Shown here one piece after another: positions 23,701 to 37,014 of a stretch of DNA of 64,000 bases. Position 1 is the stretch's first letter, and every line of letters starts with the position of its first letter. The stretch is from the NCBI RefSeq assembly GCF_002443255.2, contig NW_019211457.1, positions 42,307,119 to 42,371,118 on the forward strand, in the 5' to 3' direction. The translations under genes were made by a program, and so were the position numbers. The notes under the pieces were generated by a model that did no database searches, was not told where the DNA came from, and saw only the letters and a list, made by a program, of their open reading frames with translations. This DNA comes from Varroa destructor. Its lineage: Eukaryota > Arthropoda > Arachnida > Mesostigmata > Varroidae.

Positions 23701-26700
23701 GTGTTTAACGGGGACATACTAGACAAGTTAATGCCTATCTCGTTTCAACAAAGATCAATTCGCTGCTGATATTGGAAAATTATCTTGTGATAAAGATTTA
23801 TTGTAACCTGGTAGTGTGTTTTGAGACGCGTATACGTAGGTTTGGTACCAAAATATCGAGATCACTTCTTTGAAGTAACGGCATGTCGGATCGTAGCTCG
23901 ACCGCGTCAATTTTCTTGCCGTTGCTCACTTTGGCGAAGACGGTTACGTTTGTGTAAGTAAACAGAAATTAAGTTGACGCCAAGTTTAGATAGGGTTTGT
24001 TATTTAGTTATTAGGCTGATCTGCATACCATTAGCTGATTCTATTGGACGCAGTATAAATCACGTCCACCGGGTTTATGAGCAATACTAGTGACATCCCA
24101 ACAACTAGAACGAGCGTACGTGCTTACCGTAGATGTCGGCCTTTTGTGTATTTTCGGCCGGGCCTTCAGTGTGACGTTCTTTCTCTATGTAAGTGCATGA
24201 AGCTACGCTTGCACCATTACGAATACCCAGTCTATTCAACACCAACATCGATGACGTATTTTTATCTTACCGCTTATATAATGTCACGTTCTAATGATTT
24301 TATAGGTCTATTCTATTGCAGTCTTTTTCTCTTCTTTCGTTCGTAGTTTTGAAGGTTGGTCTAGTCGCTTGTTTTCCGATTACAACCTTTTGTCGTCCTT
24401 CGGACAGCAGCACTCGGACCTTAAAAATTGTAGCAATACCGGAGTGAACTCGGCAGGTGTCAGAACACGCCCCCGCAATCGATCCAGACAAACTCGTCCA
24501 GCCCAGGGTTGATAGATAGCGGATCAGAAAATAGATTAAGGGGCCAGATTGCTGGCGGATCGCTTTCCGACCACGACCGGCTATATTGATTTTCGCGAGT
24601 AATTTTTTGATTTCCTTTTACCCACGGCCGATCGGATGAGTAAGAAGAAAGACGGTGGCCAAAATCTGATCGAAAGAAATGATCGAGTAAGTTACAAATA
24701 AGCGCTCTTATTACATCCATCATCCTTACTGCGACTTTGACTAGTCGTATTGTTGCCGTGGTTAATATTATTGTGAGACAATATAATTGGTCTGCCCTGT
24801 GCCTCCACCCTTCTTCTTCTTCAGATCTTCAGATCAGACGAACTGACCATGGGGTAGACGAAGAGACGAAACCGGGCAAATGCACTAAAAAAAGCGGTTA
24901 AAGTAAAAATGTATTCTTTTGTCTGTCGCTGCTTCGTGTCACTGCTTGGCTTAGCTAGCAGTCAGGGACGTAGGCCACTGCGCCACTACGAAATAGGCTG
25001 CAGACGTAATGATATAAATACTTGAATCTGATCGTAACATGTGTGGACCTTTGGGGCGCAGGGGAACATCGAAAAGACATTGATGCAAAATATTTAATCG
25101 ACAATTAAATAGGTAAATTAATTTAAAACAGGTAATTGGGCTAGTGGTACAGTTTCGGGGAGCCACATTTACAAGGGCTGCAAGAGGCAACGAATATTTT
25201 TTGGCTTGAACTTTTTTTTATTATTATTTAATCTACCTATGGTTTATGAGCCCGGCTTAAAGTTAGACGATACATTCATCCCGCCACAGGATTCAAATTA
25301 GTAACTTTTAAGACTTGTTACTGCGTGTAGTAGATAGCTTCAATGATTTCTAGATAGTCAGGCACAAACCTGCCTATTTTACCAGTTCGAACGTGTCTGT
25401 AACCGTTCCAATCTATAATCAGTAAAAAGCGCCAAGACAATACAGCATTGAAAGCAATTACGAGTAGTAATATGTACAGTTGCATAGTACAAGCGAATTC
25501 TAGTGCAAAATAAATTGCCCCCGTCTGGAATTCCAGCCACATATATTAGTGTGCTATATATCAGATAAGGGAAATATCACCATGATCATAGGGTAAAGAA
25601 AATTGTATCCGCATTCGGATCGTTTACGCTCCGGTACAAGGACAAAAATAGGAAACTTTATAATTAGACGTCGCTTTTCGAGAATAAATTTACTAAATGA
25701 TTGCAATATTTTAAAAAAGTTAAAGGGTAAAAGTATACACCGTTAACTTAATTGTATCCGTATGCATTGTTTTAACACTTGTACAGGTCGCCTATAGCAA
25801 ACCGGTCACCTGGCTGGTTACGATTTGCACACATACTACATTTATTCGTGATACTCTCGGCACCCCATTGAAAGCTCACTTGAAGGCCAGGTATCGGAGG
25901 ACAGAAAACACAACGATGGTATTAGCTCATACGAATAGAGGACGATTTGACTGTCAAGAGGAAGAAAAGGGTAGACCTAGCTGACGTAACTTACCGATGA
26001 ACTTTTCGATGAATTCATCTGTTAAGTACAGCCCTCGGACAAATGATATTCGGCGTCCTATACGCGTACATCGTCTACGTCACATTATATGACGCGCACT
26101 GAAGCGTACCAGACTTTCATTAACCGCTGGAAAACTTGTTGTGTCATGGTGTGCATAATGCGCAATTTCGATGAGCAGTAAATTAAATGCTACTAAAAAT
26201 AGAAACGGGGAAGAGATATACTAGTCGTAGCCGTCTGTCTGCCATTGTCGTGGCGTGCAGAAGAGCGTTTCGTGTTTGATGAACACAAACGTCGTAGGGG
26301 AACAGCGTGCAAATTGGAAGTGCCAACAGCTAGCCTTCAGAGGGCATGTTGCAATATAACCTACAAAAAGTACTAGGCGATAGACAATGAGACGACGGCC
26401 GCAATGACCGTGGCGGCGAAAGGTCGCTTTAGCGTCACGTTTGCGGCGAAGAACAAGACAGAATCGCCTAGTAGCTCATTGCCCAAATAATAGCAGGTGC
26501 AGTGGATAATGTGGGAGCGGGACCCACAGTTCCGCTATCAGTGAATACGCCATGGAGATGTGAGATGTGGGAACGAAAATGTTGCGACCTTTCGCCCGTT
26601 TTATATGTATAAGAGGTTGAAGAGGTATATGAAGTTGTCGTCGCTGGTGGTTGCGCCCATGACGACAGCAACGATAGCTGACGGCACCTACTGCGGAGGC

Positions 26701-29700
26701 ATGGAAGCTATGACCAGGATGATCGTCTGGCCTCGTCATACCTACGACGTAAATAAGCAAGCCCAAGGGGTTACGATAACATACGCTCCAACAACAACAA
26801 CTCGTTTCTCACTCGGCGCGTGGTACGAAAATTGTCGAGAGACAAGAGAGGTCAGGCGCCACGAATTTATCGCTGTGACAGGCGCCGTTGTCAGCAGCCG
26901 TAACGTTGACCACTACTAAAACGAGATTTTAGCTTTGAATGGCTCTGGCATAAAGGAAGCATAGCGATATAGTGAAAGATTAAATCACATATATCGTACT
27001 TGATCCCAATAGGGCTGTTTTATCGGATATTTTTGATGGGACAATGATTTCGCTCATCAAGGCGTGCCATACTTCTTGACAAATTCGAGTCAGCGAAGTG
27101 CATTTAGCCAGACTCATTTCATTGTCTAGTGTCAGAGAGATACCTTCATGAAGGTTCCGTCAAATATTTGATACGCAAGATACTTAAATGGCCGGAATTA
27201 TTGACTGACCATTATAAACCAAACTAGAAACCTATCATTGCAGTGTCAGACTTAGGCAGATCGTACACTGATACATCAGAGCTCCTGATTGCGATCGCGA
27301 TTTATCTCGCTGATGCATTTCAGAATTGATACGTAAACGTTATCACAAATAGGTCGATCTGAAAAGTCGAATAGAATTCTCGCGGAGTTTCCAGATCAGT
27401 CTAAATACTGTTCAATACACATCTATTCTACCTGCTCATCAACTCCATCCATAAGAAGCATTAACTTTTAATTCTACAGAAAATAGGTATTTGAGTTTCA
27501 TCGTTATTCGTATGAGAGGAGCCAACAATGGCAATTTACTAACGAACAGACGCTACTTCTAGCTGCTCCCTTACATTACATACCACTTCGTTTAAAAAGT
27601 TTTTACTATGGCGGCCAATAGCTCATCTATTACGACTGCCACGCCTCATTAGATAGATTGTGGACGATGTAGACACGGGCCATTGCTATGCGTTGCATAG
27701 TCAGCGAGTGCGTGTGTCGCTAACCTAGGCGTATACAAATGATTTCGCGTTCGTTGAAGCTGATGTCTATGAGAGCCTGTGTAAGTGTTTGCGTCAACAC
27801 GTAGATAGGTGGACGATGCAAACCTGTGTGACCTACCTTAGAACCCTTTCATATGTCTCAATAGCCGAGTGTGGGCGTTTATGTGTTCGTACAACTCGGG
27901 ACACGATCCTAGATCTGTACTAGTGGACACCTTAGTAAAGGACTAGAAAAGTATTTTCGCGCTGCTTGCGCCTTGTGTAGAGTACGAATCGACTAGACTT
28001 AAAATCCCTCTGTTTCTTTATTTTATATGCGATATGATGCACAAACTGTTGGAAATCCATTGAACAATAACACCTTTGTTTTGCGATGCGTTGCTTATTC
28101 TAGTCAGCAGAATAGGCAAGACCACACAGGTAGACAAATAGGGCTCGAATAGATGCTTCACCCTCTGGAACGGAAGGGACCCTAAGGAGTTTGGCGCTTT
28201 CTCTGGCGCCGGCACGTTGGATACTATATGATACGACCGTTTTGCAGAACCACTGGTACAGGCGTCCAAGCGTATTGATCGCTTAATATCGCATAGGTTG
28301 TGCCCTGATGGAGAACTATTAAATCTGCTGCATCTAGCCTACGCATCAACGCCTTCATGTTGATAGCTCAGGAGCTCAGCACCTCAGTTCATCCCTTGTT
28401 CATCGGTTGCCAGCCATCCTAGTGTGAAAGGCCTCCAGCCCGTGTCTACTGAGAGATTACGCTGACGTCATAAGTTCCTGGATAAAAAGAACTGAAGGCT
28501 AATGGGCTCACAAAACTTCGCTGACGCCGTGGGCTCAATTTTATCGGATATGGCTGCTTTTAAAACGTATGAACAACGTGAGCATTAGGCTGTTTCCAAC
28601 TGAATAAGATAATTTTTATATCAAACTTTGCTACCCTCCGCTTGGTCAACATTATAGCAAGCAATGTTTGCTGAATGATACCTCAAACAGATAGTCTCGC
28701 GGCGGAACATTACCTGGGTATGCAACTTACAACAGATACAACATGAATAGCAGTCTTTTCTAATGCAAAAAAGATCTCGTTCCGAGACAAAATGCATTGC
28801 AGATATGGCACTTATGGTTACTATGTGCATTCATGGCACGAATGTATGTATATATAGTTTGTTTCGCTTGCTCAGCCCCGATCTGGCTCGCATTCAACTT
28901 GCCCTAGAGCCAAACAAACAGTTGCCCTCAAGTGTCATTGATTTCGCACAAGCTGATATTAACTAGCGCGTGCTTCATGAGAGAAAAAACAAAAACTCGA
29001 ATGTATAGTTTCTCTTGTTTTTTGCCTTATCAAAGTTTCTCGTATTACCACGTCGGCTAATGCTACATGAACATATATAGTAGAACTCAGGCCTGAGTCG
29101 TTTTGTCACAATGCTTTCCGCCTATAGAGACAGCATTGTGGCATGACATTGTGCTATCCCAACAGCACAATCATCTGATTCCACAAGCTTTCCAGGCTCA
29201 AGGAGGCGGAGTTTGCCCATTATGCTCTTCGTAGCGCGGCGCGTGCTTAACGTTCACAGAACTTCAAGGACGCCGTTCTTAACCCGCTCGCTGGCCGGAT
29301 TAGCACGCGCTGTCAGCCGTTCCCGAGCTTCGTTCAATACATTATAGATGTTTTACAATATTGGAAAGGTGTATAATACTGATAGCGAAAGCCTTGTATA
29401 GGACAGATATGACAGGACATTGCCTGTCTCTCGCACTGTTCATGATTCTGTCGTGGATCGATTACGACAGGCAGGTTTCAGTGTCCATTTATCACGTTGC
29501 TACTTCATGTACTTGTTGTAGCATTCCCAAAGAAACAGATATGGTAATAGTTAAAGAATTTAGTTTTTTTTGGGTTTTTGTTTGACAAATATTCGGTTTC
29601 TAATAACAGCCATCACAGAAGCGCGATAGCAGCGCGAAACGTACTGCGCATAAACAATCTACACTTGAGCCTTAAAATAAAGATGATTCAAATAGTTCTT

Positions 29701-32600
29701 GCTAATAAATCGTTTGTGCTAAAGCATTACCGCAGAAATTACCGGCGTACGATACGCTGTGACTCGTACCAGCCCACTGTTGGTATGAGGACACAAAAAA
29801 CAATTCTATGTCTGCACGCCTACGTTGATTGGCATTAATTGTACATCCGTTAGCTATATCGAGCTAGGAGTTGGCGATATAGTGTGAATACTATCGGCCG
29901 ACATTACGAAGATCTGTCTCGATCAAAGGGATGAAGCTGGCCAGCAAGCACAAAAGGGAGAAAATATCGGCCGCTCCAAGATTAGCACTATTATAAAAAA
30001 AAATGACAGGAAGGCAATAGTCCTATCATCATTTATGGTTAACGATGATTTCTTCTGTTTCTGAAATCGTACTTTTAGTTGCTGTTCTTTTGCCGAACAG
30101 GCCGCGAACGAAGATATCAAAAAAAAAAAAAGATCTGTACCTGTATAAGTATACTTATTAATATTTGATTAATTTGCCTAGTAGTTAGAATATTCTATAC
30201 TTAGGGGAAGTGTTGTTTTGAGTGACGATCGCAGTAGACCTTTCGAAAACACCCGGCCAAGTCCTCCCTGCCAGTTAGGCTGACGAGTGTTGACAAATAT
30301 CAATGCCGATGCATAAACAGCACGAGCACATATATTGTCCATTCTGTAATAGAAATGTTTCAGAATTTCCTAGTCGCTCTATCAGCCATTAGCTCTCGAT
30401 ATAACTATAGGATATTGTTAAATGAATTTATATACCGTAGCAAACTACCGCAACAAAAGCCATGTACGTTTGCCCTACAACTATCTTTGATTTGTGCGTC
30501 CTTACGTGCGCCTACTGCCGTTGACGTATTCTGCCAATATAATTGTACCAGTTCGGCCTGTTTCGCAGCGATCTAGATACAGATATAGACGCTTTATATA
30601 TTTTTTTAATTGCATTTTTCTGGTGGAACATGGAGGCCAGCAGTAGCGGTAGCGGCAGGTTAATTTTATCGCCCATATGGGTCAGCTTGCTTGTTGGCAC
30701 GGATGCCGAGACTTACCACAAATGTTATCACTCATTTGTTGACGCTTCGGATCAAATTTGAGACGCAGCTGCCCAGTGTTACCGCTTCTCTGGGGCTAGT
30801 TAACGAGCACCATAATAAAAAAAGGACACACCAAAGAAGACTCTTGACGGTTTGAGGCTGTTTTCCCTAGAGTTCCTTTGCTGCGCTTTAATATGCCGGC
30901 CTTGCGAGACTCATGCAATATATTTCAGTCGAGTAAAGCTTGTTGCGATCTGCAGCTGATTATTATTAATAATATATTAACCCAATAGAAGAATTAGGTA
31001 TTCATGTATTGGCGAAAGAAGATAGGCAGGTAACAAACCCCGAGCTGGCTTTTGCTGTCACACCTTTCCAGCTGTACAGAGCACCGTGTAATTGAAAATG
31101 AAATTAAAGAAGTAGTAGAACTGATCTATCTTTTTGTCTTGCTAAGATTTTTTAGCATATAACATATCGTTCTCCTGAAAAGTCAGAGCGCCTCATTATC
31201 GTCGGGCGTTTTCTAGCGATCCATATTTTGTTTTCCAGCCAAAATGAGTGAGTTGCCCCGGCGTCCCCAATTTCAAGGCGATTACGGCGGAGAGGTTTTG
31301 ACCTCCGTCGTTGCGTGCTGAAGCAGAGGTTTCGAAATACTGTATTTTCAAATTAGATGCTGATATATTCCTATGGAGCTGGAATGACCTATTGCACATA
31401 TCTGTGGGCGCTCTTCCGATGACTGATATAGACGCGTAAGCTTTTGTAACGAATTCTAGCTTGTTCGGTTAATTAGAAACGTACTGTGTAATTGGTTCAC
31501 AATTATTCAAATTTTACAGTAAAATAACCAGTAATAGTTCTGTCTAAGTATAAAGATCTTCAATTCAAAATCGTTCAGTTGAAAAATAGCTAACGTTACG
31601 CGTGCTAGCAAAGTACAACTATAATCTCAGCTCGTTCAGTCCTTACCTAAACTACCATCATCATACTTAACCCTTAAAGAGCCAGAACAAGCTGTTCCAT
31701 GCATACCCCCATGTATCAGATATTTTGTTTTTTTTTTTTGAAAAAAAATTACTTCTACTCTCTTAGCATAGGCAGTGTAGATCCGAATGATCCAGTAGAA
31801 TTTTGTGACAGAGGTACGGCGGTACCTGTCTACGCTTTCGTGTGTACATCTATTACAGGTACGACGAAAAAGGGACGGTTTGCCCTGAGTCAATTTGGTT
31901 AAGGGACTTGCGCGGTCTATGCTGCCTTTCTACGCGCCATCGTTGATGCGTTACATTGGTGCTCGATGAAGAGTTCATTATCGGGAAAGCTGCGAAACTC
32001 ATTCGGTAACTCTCTAGCAATGCAGGTTACTGTCACCATTACATCACAATGAATCTAATTGCCAATCGCTACCTTAGCTGAGCAATATCAGGTTGCCGAA
32101 GACGGTAGGGCCACTCGTTCTTCGGATGTCTTCAAGTACCTTATGGCCTAACCGATGCATTCGCATGCATGAGACTATAGGTGCATTGTGCGATACGATA
32201 TAGACTTACGCGGTCGCGCGTTAAACGTCGAAAGTAAATGATCAAACGTTGCTGAAGAAGACTCCAACGATCGCAGTAGTAACCCTCAGAAAAGAACCAT
32301 ACGGGATTCTAGAGGTTATTGTCAATAGAGTGCCAGTCGATGATGACCTCCTCGATAAATACACAATCTATTCCTAACCGGATGAAAGCATGATTAGTAC
32401 GTCGGACGCGTGTGGCTTTCATTGGCGCGCACAGACATCGCTAGCTCTTTAATTCAACACTTTTTATGTCTGTTTCTTTTTCTATGCACGTCACTTTCTT
32501 ATTATTAAACTTGCACTATCCTCTTGATTGATTCAATTTATCAAGTTCAGTTCTCGCAGAAGTGGGAAAAGTTGACCGTCATCAAATCGCATGAGCACCA
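20746..32600. other. Long stretch without a recognised gene
   Basis: TATA-like sequences at 22183 (CTATAAATAGG) and 24054 (GTATAAATC) lie only about 20 nt upstream of ATGs, too close to serve as their core promoters. Open frames of up to 119 codons occur but lack motifs. The only item listed inside is the candidate exon at 23216-22934. Confidence 0.5.
22934..23216 (-). CDS. Candidate terminal exon behind a strong acceptor, unknown product
   Basis: On the minus strand a T8 tract followed by AG (23218-23217) makes a strong acceptor. From 23216 the frame stays open for about 94 codons to TGA. The peptide is well mixed and basic, with segments such as FWKSFFRQRSRW and FRIFIDSIRNRLRADFRGG. The FW...RxRxRW part loosely recalls the C-terminal part of LTR-retrotransposon integrases, but the rest does not align well enough to say so. 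No partner exon was identified. Confidence 0.18.
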
Positions 32601-32624
32601 TAGCTCACCAGGGTCACAGTTTTC

Positions 32625-32632
32625 TATATAAG
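32625..32632 (+). promoter_or_regulatory. Candidate TATA box (TATATAAG)
   Basis: TATATAAG in a mixed flank precedes a GC-richer stretch (about 32640-33800) with open frames on both strands. A TCAGT initiator-like motif lies at about 32679, too far for the usual spacing of about 30 nt. There is weak support for a promoter. Confidence 0.15.
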
Positions 32633-34330
32633 TACCCTCCATTTGCGCAGAGTGCTTTCTAGAGCGCTATTATCTATTCAGTGAACTCTCGCTACTGTGG
32701 TATTTGGTAGTACGTCCAGTCTCTTCCTTTGCAGGGAGAGACAATGGAGAGAGGTACGGCGTCAGGCACCACTTGTTGTGCTAATGGAATCAGCACCGGA
32801 TAACGCCTTTAATCCGAGGTACGCGCGGGTCGCGTATAGCCGCACAATAGTAATCTGCGACGGGTTACCGCCAGTTACCGAGAAAAAAAAACGAGCGCTC
32901 TAAACGTTTGATTGCTGGTGCGTTACTGTGACGCGCGCGGCGTGTTCTTTTGGCAGTGGACTCGTGCTAATGGCGCTGCCACACTCGCCTTGGCCGATAG
33001 CCTTTGCAGCAGCTGTTGCTGCTGTGGGCCTGCGGGTCTGCGGCCGCCAATTTACTCGGCACGAACGGAAATCTCTTTTTTTTTTTCCATCTACACTACA
33101 TTCCTCCGACTTGGTGAAAACCGTAGAAAAAAAAAGCTACCAGCTACTCACTTGCGCACTCAGGCACGGTCAATGAGCCAGTTACCGCTGTAAATCTATG
33201 ACTTGCACAGACGACACGACCGCCCGATTACAAGGTACACCTGAACTAACTGATATCTGCGTTAAAGAGAGAGTTCAGCGGCCGGCGGCTCGCTAGCCAC
33301 TGAATACTTCGGACGCTATTTTGTAGGCCAGTTGTATTGTAACAGCTTAGTATTTTCTTACACAAAAGCCGGAGTCACTGTTGGCGGCCGGGTCGCTGCC
33401 ACGGAACAATCCAGCCGCCTAACTGAGCACCCGACCGAACCGCTCGACTCTGATCTGACCAGCGATCATAGCCCCATCTATATGTGTCTACCGCGTTGGC
33501 GTTGCCATGATGATGGTACGAAATTTCGCGTCGACCCCGTAGCTTGGCTCCGCTGCTGTCTTCGTTGTTGCAGCACGCGCCACTGAAAACGCCTGGCGAC
33601 TTTGAGCCCGTCAGCGGTAACTGATGGTTGTCCATCTTACGATCGCTTCCGCTTGTCGAAATTGGTGATCGTTGTCGCCGTTGCTGTTGCGGTACGCTGC
33701 CGCTCCTAGCGGGTCGACGTGTTAGATTTTTCCAGTGGCTCTTGTTGCTATTGAACGCTGCCAAATGTAGCGACTCTAACAGGGACGTACAGGTAACGAA
33801 TATACTTATAATGATCTGGTACGAATAGTACGAGTCTAATGATGATCATAATAACAATCATATTGTACAAGCAATAACAATGCTAGTTGGCGGACTGCAG
33901 CACTTCACGACCTTGGCGTCAAGGCAGCTCTTGAGGCGTCATAGAAGCGGCAGCAGCAGTAGCGTTAGTGACGGAATGGAGAGGGTAAGGATCACGTCAC
34001 CGTCGCGCTATTGTTTACCGGACGCGTGTTAGCGTTGAGCTCTGGAGTACTCACCGCTGAAATAACAAATTATACAGATACAACAACTAGCCGTCTCAGG
34101 CCCGTTGGACAGCAGCGTAATAGGCCCAGGCCTGCGTTTGAAGATGCTACGAAGGATATTACCATCGCCGCCGCTGCCGTCATTGTATAGCTACTCCTGC
34201 TAATAGTGCCAGACCAAAATACAAATCGACGACAGCGGCGGCACCGTGAATCGTTGCCAATAACCGTCGTTGTTCCTCGTTGAGAGCGCTATGGAAATGC
34301 ACGAAAAAATTGATGTTGTTACTGGCCTTT
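32633..34330. other. GC-richer stretch with open frames on both strands, no supported gene
   Basis: Frames at plus 32697-32903 and minus 33764-33375 are open, the latter 129 codons and Gln/Ser/Arg-rich. No domain, splice pair or signal is convincing. It might contain an untranslated first exon. Confidence 0.4.
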
Positions 34331-34468
34331 GAAGCGAAACGCTTCATTTTACTCCATTACGAAACAATAACAGTAACAATGACGGAAAAACGTAAAACAT
34401 GCGTATCGTATGTCAAACGAGAAAACTTATTCGAACAACTAACATAGAATGGAGTAGAGTAAAATGAA
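34331..34468. repeat. Foldback: small hairpin plus long-range inverted repeat
   Basis: GAAGCG-AAA-CGCTTC is a perfect hairpin at 34331-34345. It overlaps one arm of a wider inverted repeat: TTCATTTTACTCCATT (34343-34358) is the reverse complement of AATGGAGT...AAAATGAA (34448-34468), where the second arm has five extra bases. About 90 nt of AT-rich sequence separates the arms. The layout is like a small non-autonomous foldback or MITE, but no flanking duplication is clear. Confidence 0.4.
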
Positions 34469-35336
34469 AATACTAATTAGATGTCGCTGCTACTGATTAA
34501 TAAAGCTATATAGCGAAAGCCATTAGGGTAACACGATTTTTAGTTGTGTTAGTAACGAAGGCTGCTTTATAACTAAACCGGCTTTTCGGTCCTGGTTTGG
34601 GTATGGTCTCGGCAAGCCAGGCAGGCTCATGACTGACATGCGTATGTCGAGGTATCATATATATCAAAAACACCTTACAGACAGATGGACAGAAACCGTC
34701 GTCCTAGAGAAAACGGTATAAGATAGTTCTGCCATAAGAATCTATGTGTAGACTACGGACGTTCCAAAGCAATCTGCAAGCCCCCCGACCGGTTGTTTGT
34801 AGGCGATAGCAACAGTAGCAGTAGCGGAAAATACAAAGTTTATGATATTCCTTCTAGTAGATTCATGCGCACTCGTCGAAATAGATATAGGGCATTGACA
34901 CCGTACGCTCGACGACGCCGGCAAGCAAATGATAGATCTTTAATAGAGTATGTATTGCATGTGGCAATTGATTATGTGCCCACTATGCCTAAACTTGTAT
35001 TTAGCGACTACGCACAGTGGGCAATAGCCTTTCATCAAACAACTAGAAAGAAAACAAAATCAGTTTTTGTCGCCTGGTCGGAACCTACGATCGGTCGATG
35101 TCACAGCTACGTACATAGAGTCTACGCGGTCCATTTTTCCGATAGCATCTCACTGGCAGCGGTGTCGATACATTGGCCTTGGCCTTCAGCCTTCCGGTGG
35201 TATGTATCGGCGACCATCAAGAAGTGTACATAGATCGAGTTGGCCTTAAATCAACGTCAAATAGACGTGCGGCCTACAGCCTCGAAGGGGCCGACAGGAA
35301 AATAGAGTTGATAGACAGTTGCCGGTGGTCACAGTG

Positions 35337-35365
35337 ACATACGCGTACGTGTACGTATACGTATG
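35337..35365. other. 29-nt alternating purine-pyrimidine tract
   Basis: Strict alternation through ACATACGCGTACGTG and GTACGTATACGTATG, rich in CG and TACG steps. Such tracts can adopt left-handed DNA under supercoiling. It is also a near-palindrome. Confidence 0.7.
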
Positions 35366-36989
35366 GCAACGTTCAAACAGAGCGCAGTTCGGATATAAGC
35401 AAATGATATCAGCGAGTGCCTGCCTAACTTAACAGAAAGTACGAAACTAGGTGACGAACATTGACGAAATGACATATAAAAAAAGGATGAATGTAGGACA
35501 AGAGCCGACAGGGAAGCCAAGGCAGTGTGCGCGGGTAGACACACTTCGGAAGTGCTGGTAACCCATCTGACAAAATCCCTAACAGATGTCAAGCTCGAAA
35601 CATTCGGTTAGTTCGCTAGAATGACAATTAAACTGAAAATAGAAGTGAAGGCAAATTAATAAAAAAAAAATCTGCTACCCATCGATGACTAGTCGCTCTG
35701 TATACTCTTATAACGATCTTTAAAATCATTTTGAACGGCTAGATAGAAACAAACCTCGTTCCACCGGGACGGACAGACTTGTTTCTACTAGCAGTTCTCT
35801 GAATCCTGTGTCCTGATAGTGGATCTAGATTATCACAATGTTCATAGCTAGCATATTGTTCCCGGCGAACTATCACAAAATATTATACTGTAGATACATT
35901 TTATAATTCCCGTAGTTTGTAATTTGACATATTGTATACCAGTGGTATCCAATACAGGCTTTGCTCGTTCTACTCTATCGCCAAAAATTAGAAACACATC
36001 GTGTGTTGACGTTACACGTAAACACCAAACCATCTGTAACCATCGTGGAAACGGTTCCCTGCAAACGGGTCCTTTTCGAAAAAAGCAAATGAATAACACA
36101 GGCCATACATTTTTCTATGCACTGCCATATTCGTGACAAATATAAAATGAGCGTTAGTTATTATATAGGATAGATAGTCTGCCGTAATGGCCCTTACCAG
36201 AGTCGGACAGGCAACAACGCTTATTGTGTTGAATATCTATTCTTTCCTCGGGTTTTAGTATTCACTGCTATTCCTGGGCTAATTTTTAACTTCGTATTTT
36301 CAAGTGATTCAAATCTATTTGAACCTATTTCCCATGCTTTTTTCTTACTTACCGAGTTTTCGTAGTGGTGTCTCTTTATCGCGCGCTATTGGTAGCGAAT
36401 ATCCTCGATCATCTCGACCACTTGAGCGGACGCAACGCGGGGACGCCCGCGCTCCTGATCCCAAAAAGCAGTTCTCTCAACCAGATATCTCGGTAGCCTC
36501 AATAACTTATCTCCTTACACGTGCAATTCAATGGGCAAACCTGTTTCTGATACGGTGACGACAAGCCAGATTCGTCTTTCGCTGTCGACCCTTGTTAGTA
36601 ATGTCATTGCTTGGAAGTGAACTTCGTGTACATTTGGTCTCTTTCTTCCTTTTTTAGATATAGGTCTAATCCGCTCGCTACGAAAGGTCCCTGTTACTTG
36701 TGCCCATCCTAACGACGAAAAGGGTTGAGGACGACAGCCGAAACGATCCGGTTTGTGCTAACTATGGCTCAGCTATATTTCGGCTGTGGAAAAAGATCTT
36801 CAATACCAGTGCAAGCATCCAGCAAGAACCCGAAACACTAACGGTTCACTCAAGGGAATAGATACCGAAACCAGCCAGTCTGACTGACTTGCACACTCGA
36901 TAAACGAGTTAGATGTTTTTGCATTAGCATGGCCAACACAGTCAACTGTGCTACCATGACGTTACTCCCCAATGCTCGGGGCGGGGGAG

Positions 36990-37014
36990 ACAAACAAACA
37001 AACAGACAGACAGA
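36990..37014. repeat. (CAAA)n/(CAGA)n compound microsatellite
   Basis: ACAAACAAACAAAC passes into AGACAGACAGA. It lies at the start of a GC-richer stretch that runs to about 37400. Confidence 0.9.

Noticed and set aside
26476..26919. Overlapping open frames on both strands (119 and 96 codons)
   Set aside because: Mutually overlapping, of chance length and without recognisable domains.
31776..31788. 13-nt match to the core of miR-10 (TGTAGATCCGAAT)
   Set aside because: The miR-10 seed (ACCCTGT) is absent and no complementary arm follows to form a precursor hairpin. A match of this size is expected among many miRNA comparisons.
33375..33764. 129-codon minus-strand frame, Gln/Arg/Ser-rich
   Set aside because: GC-rich, stop-poor DNA with several frames open at once; no motif.
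34793..35233. 146-codon open frame
   Set aside because: Several frames of this length are expected by chance in 64 kb at this base composition. It has no ATG at its first codon, no domain and no splice context.
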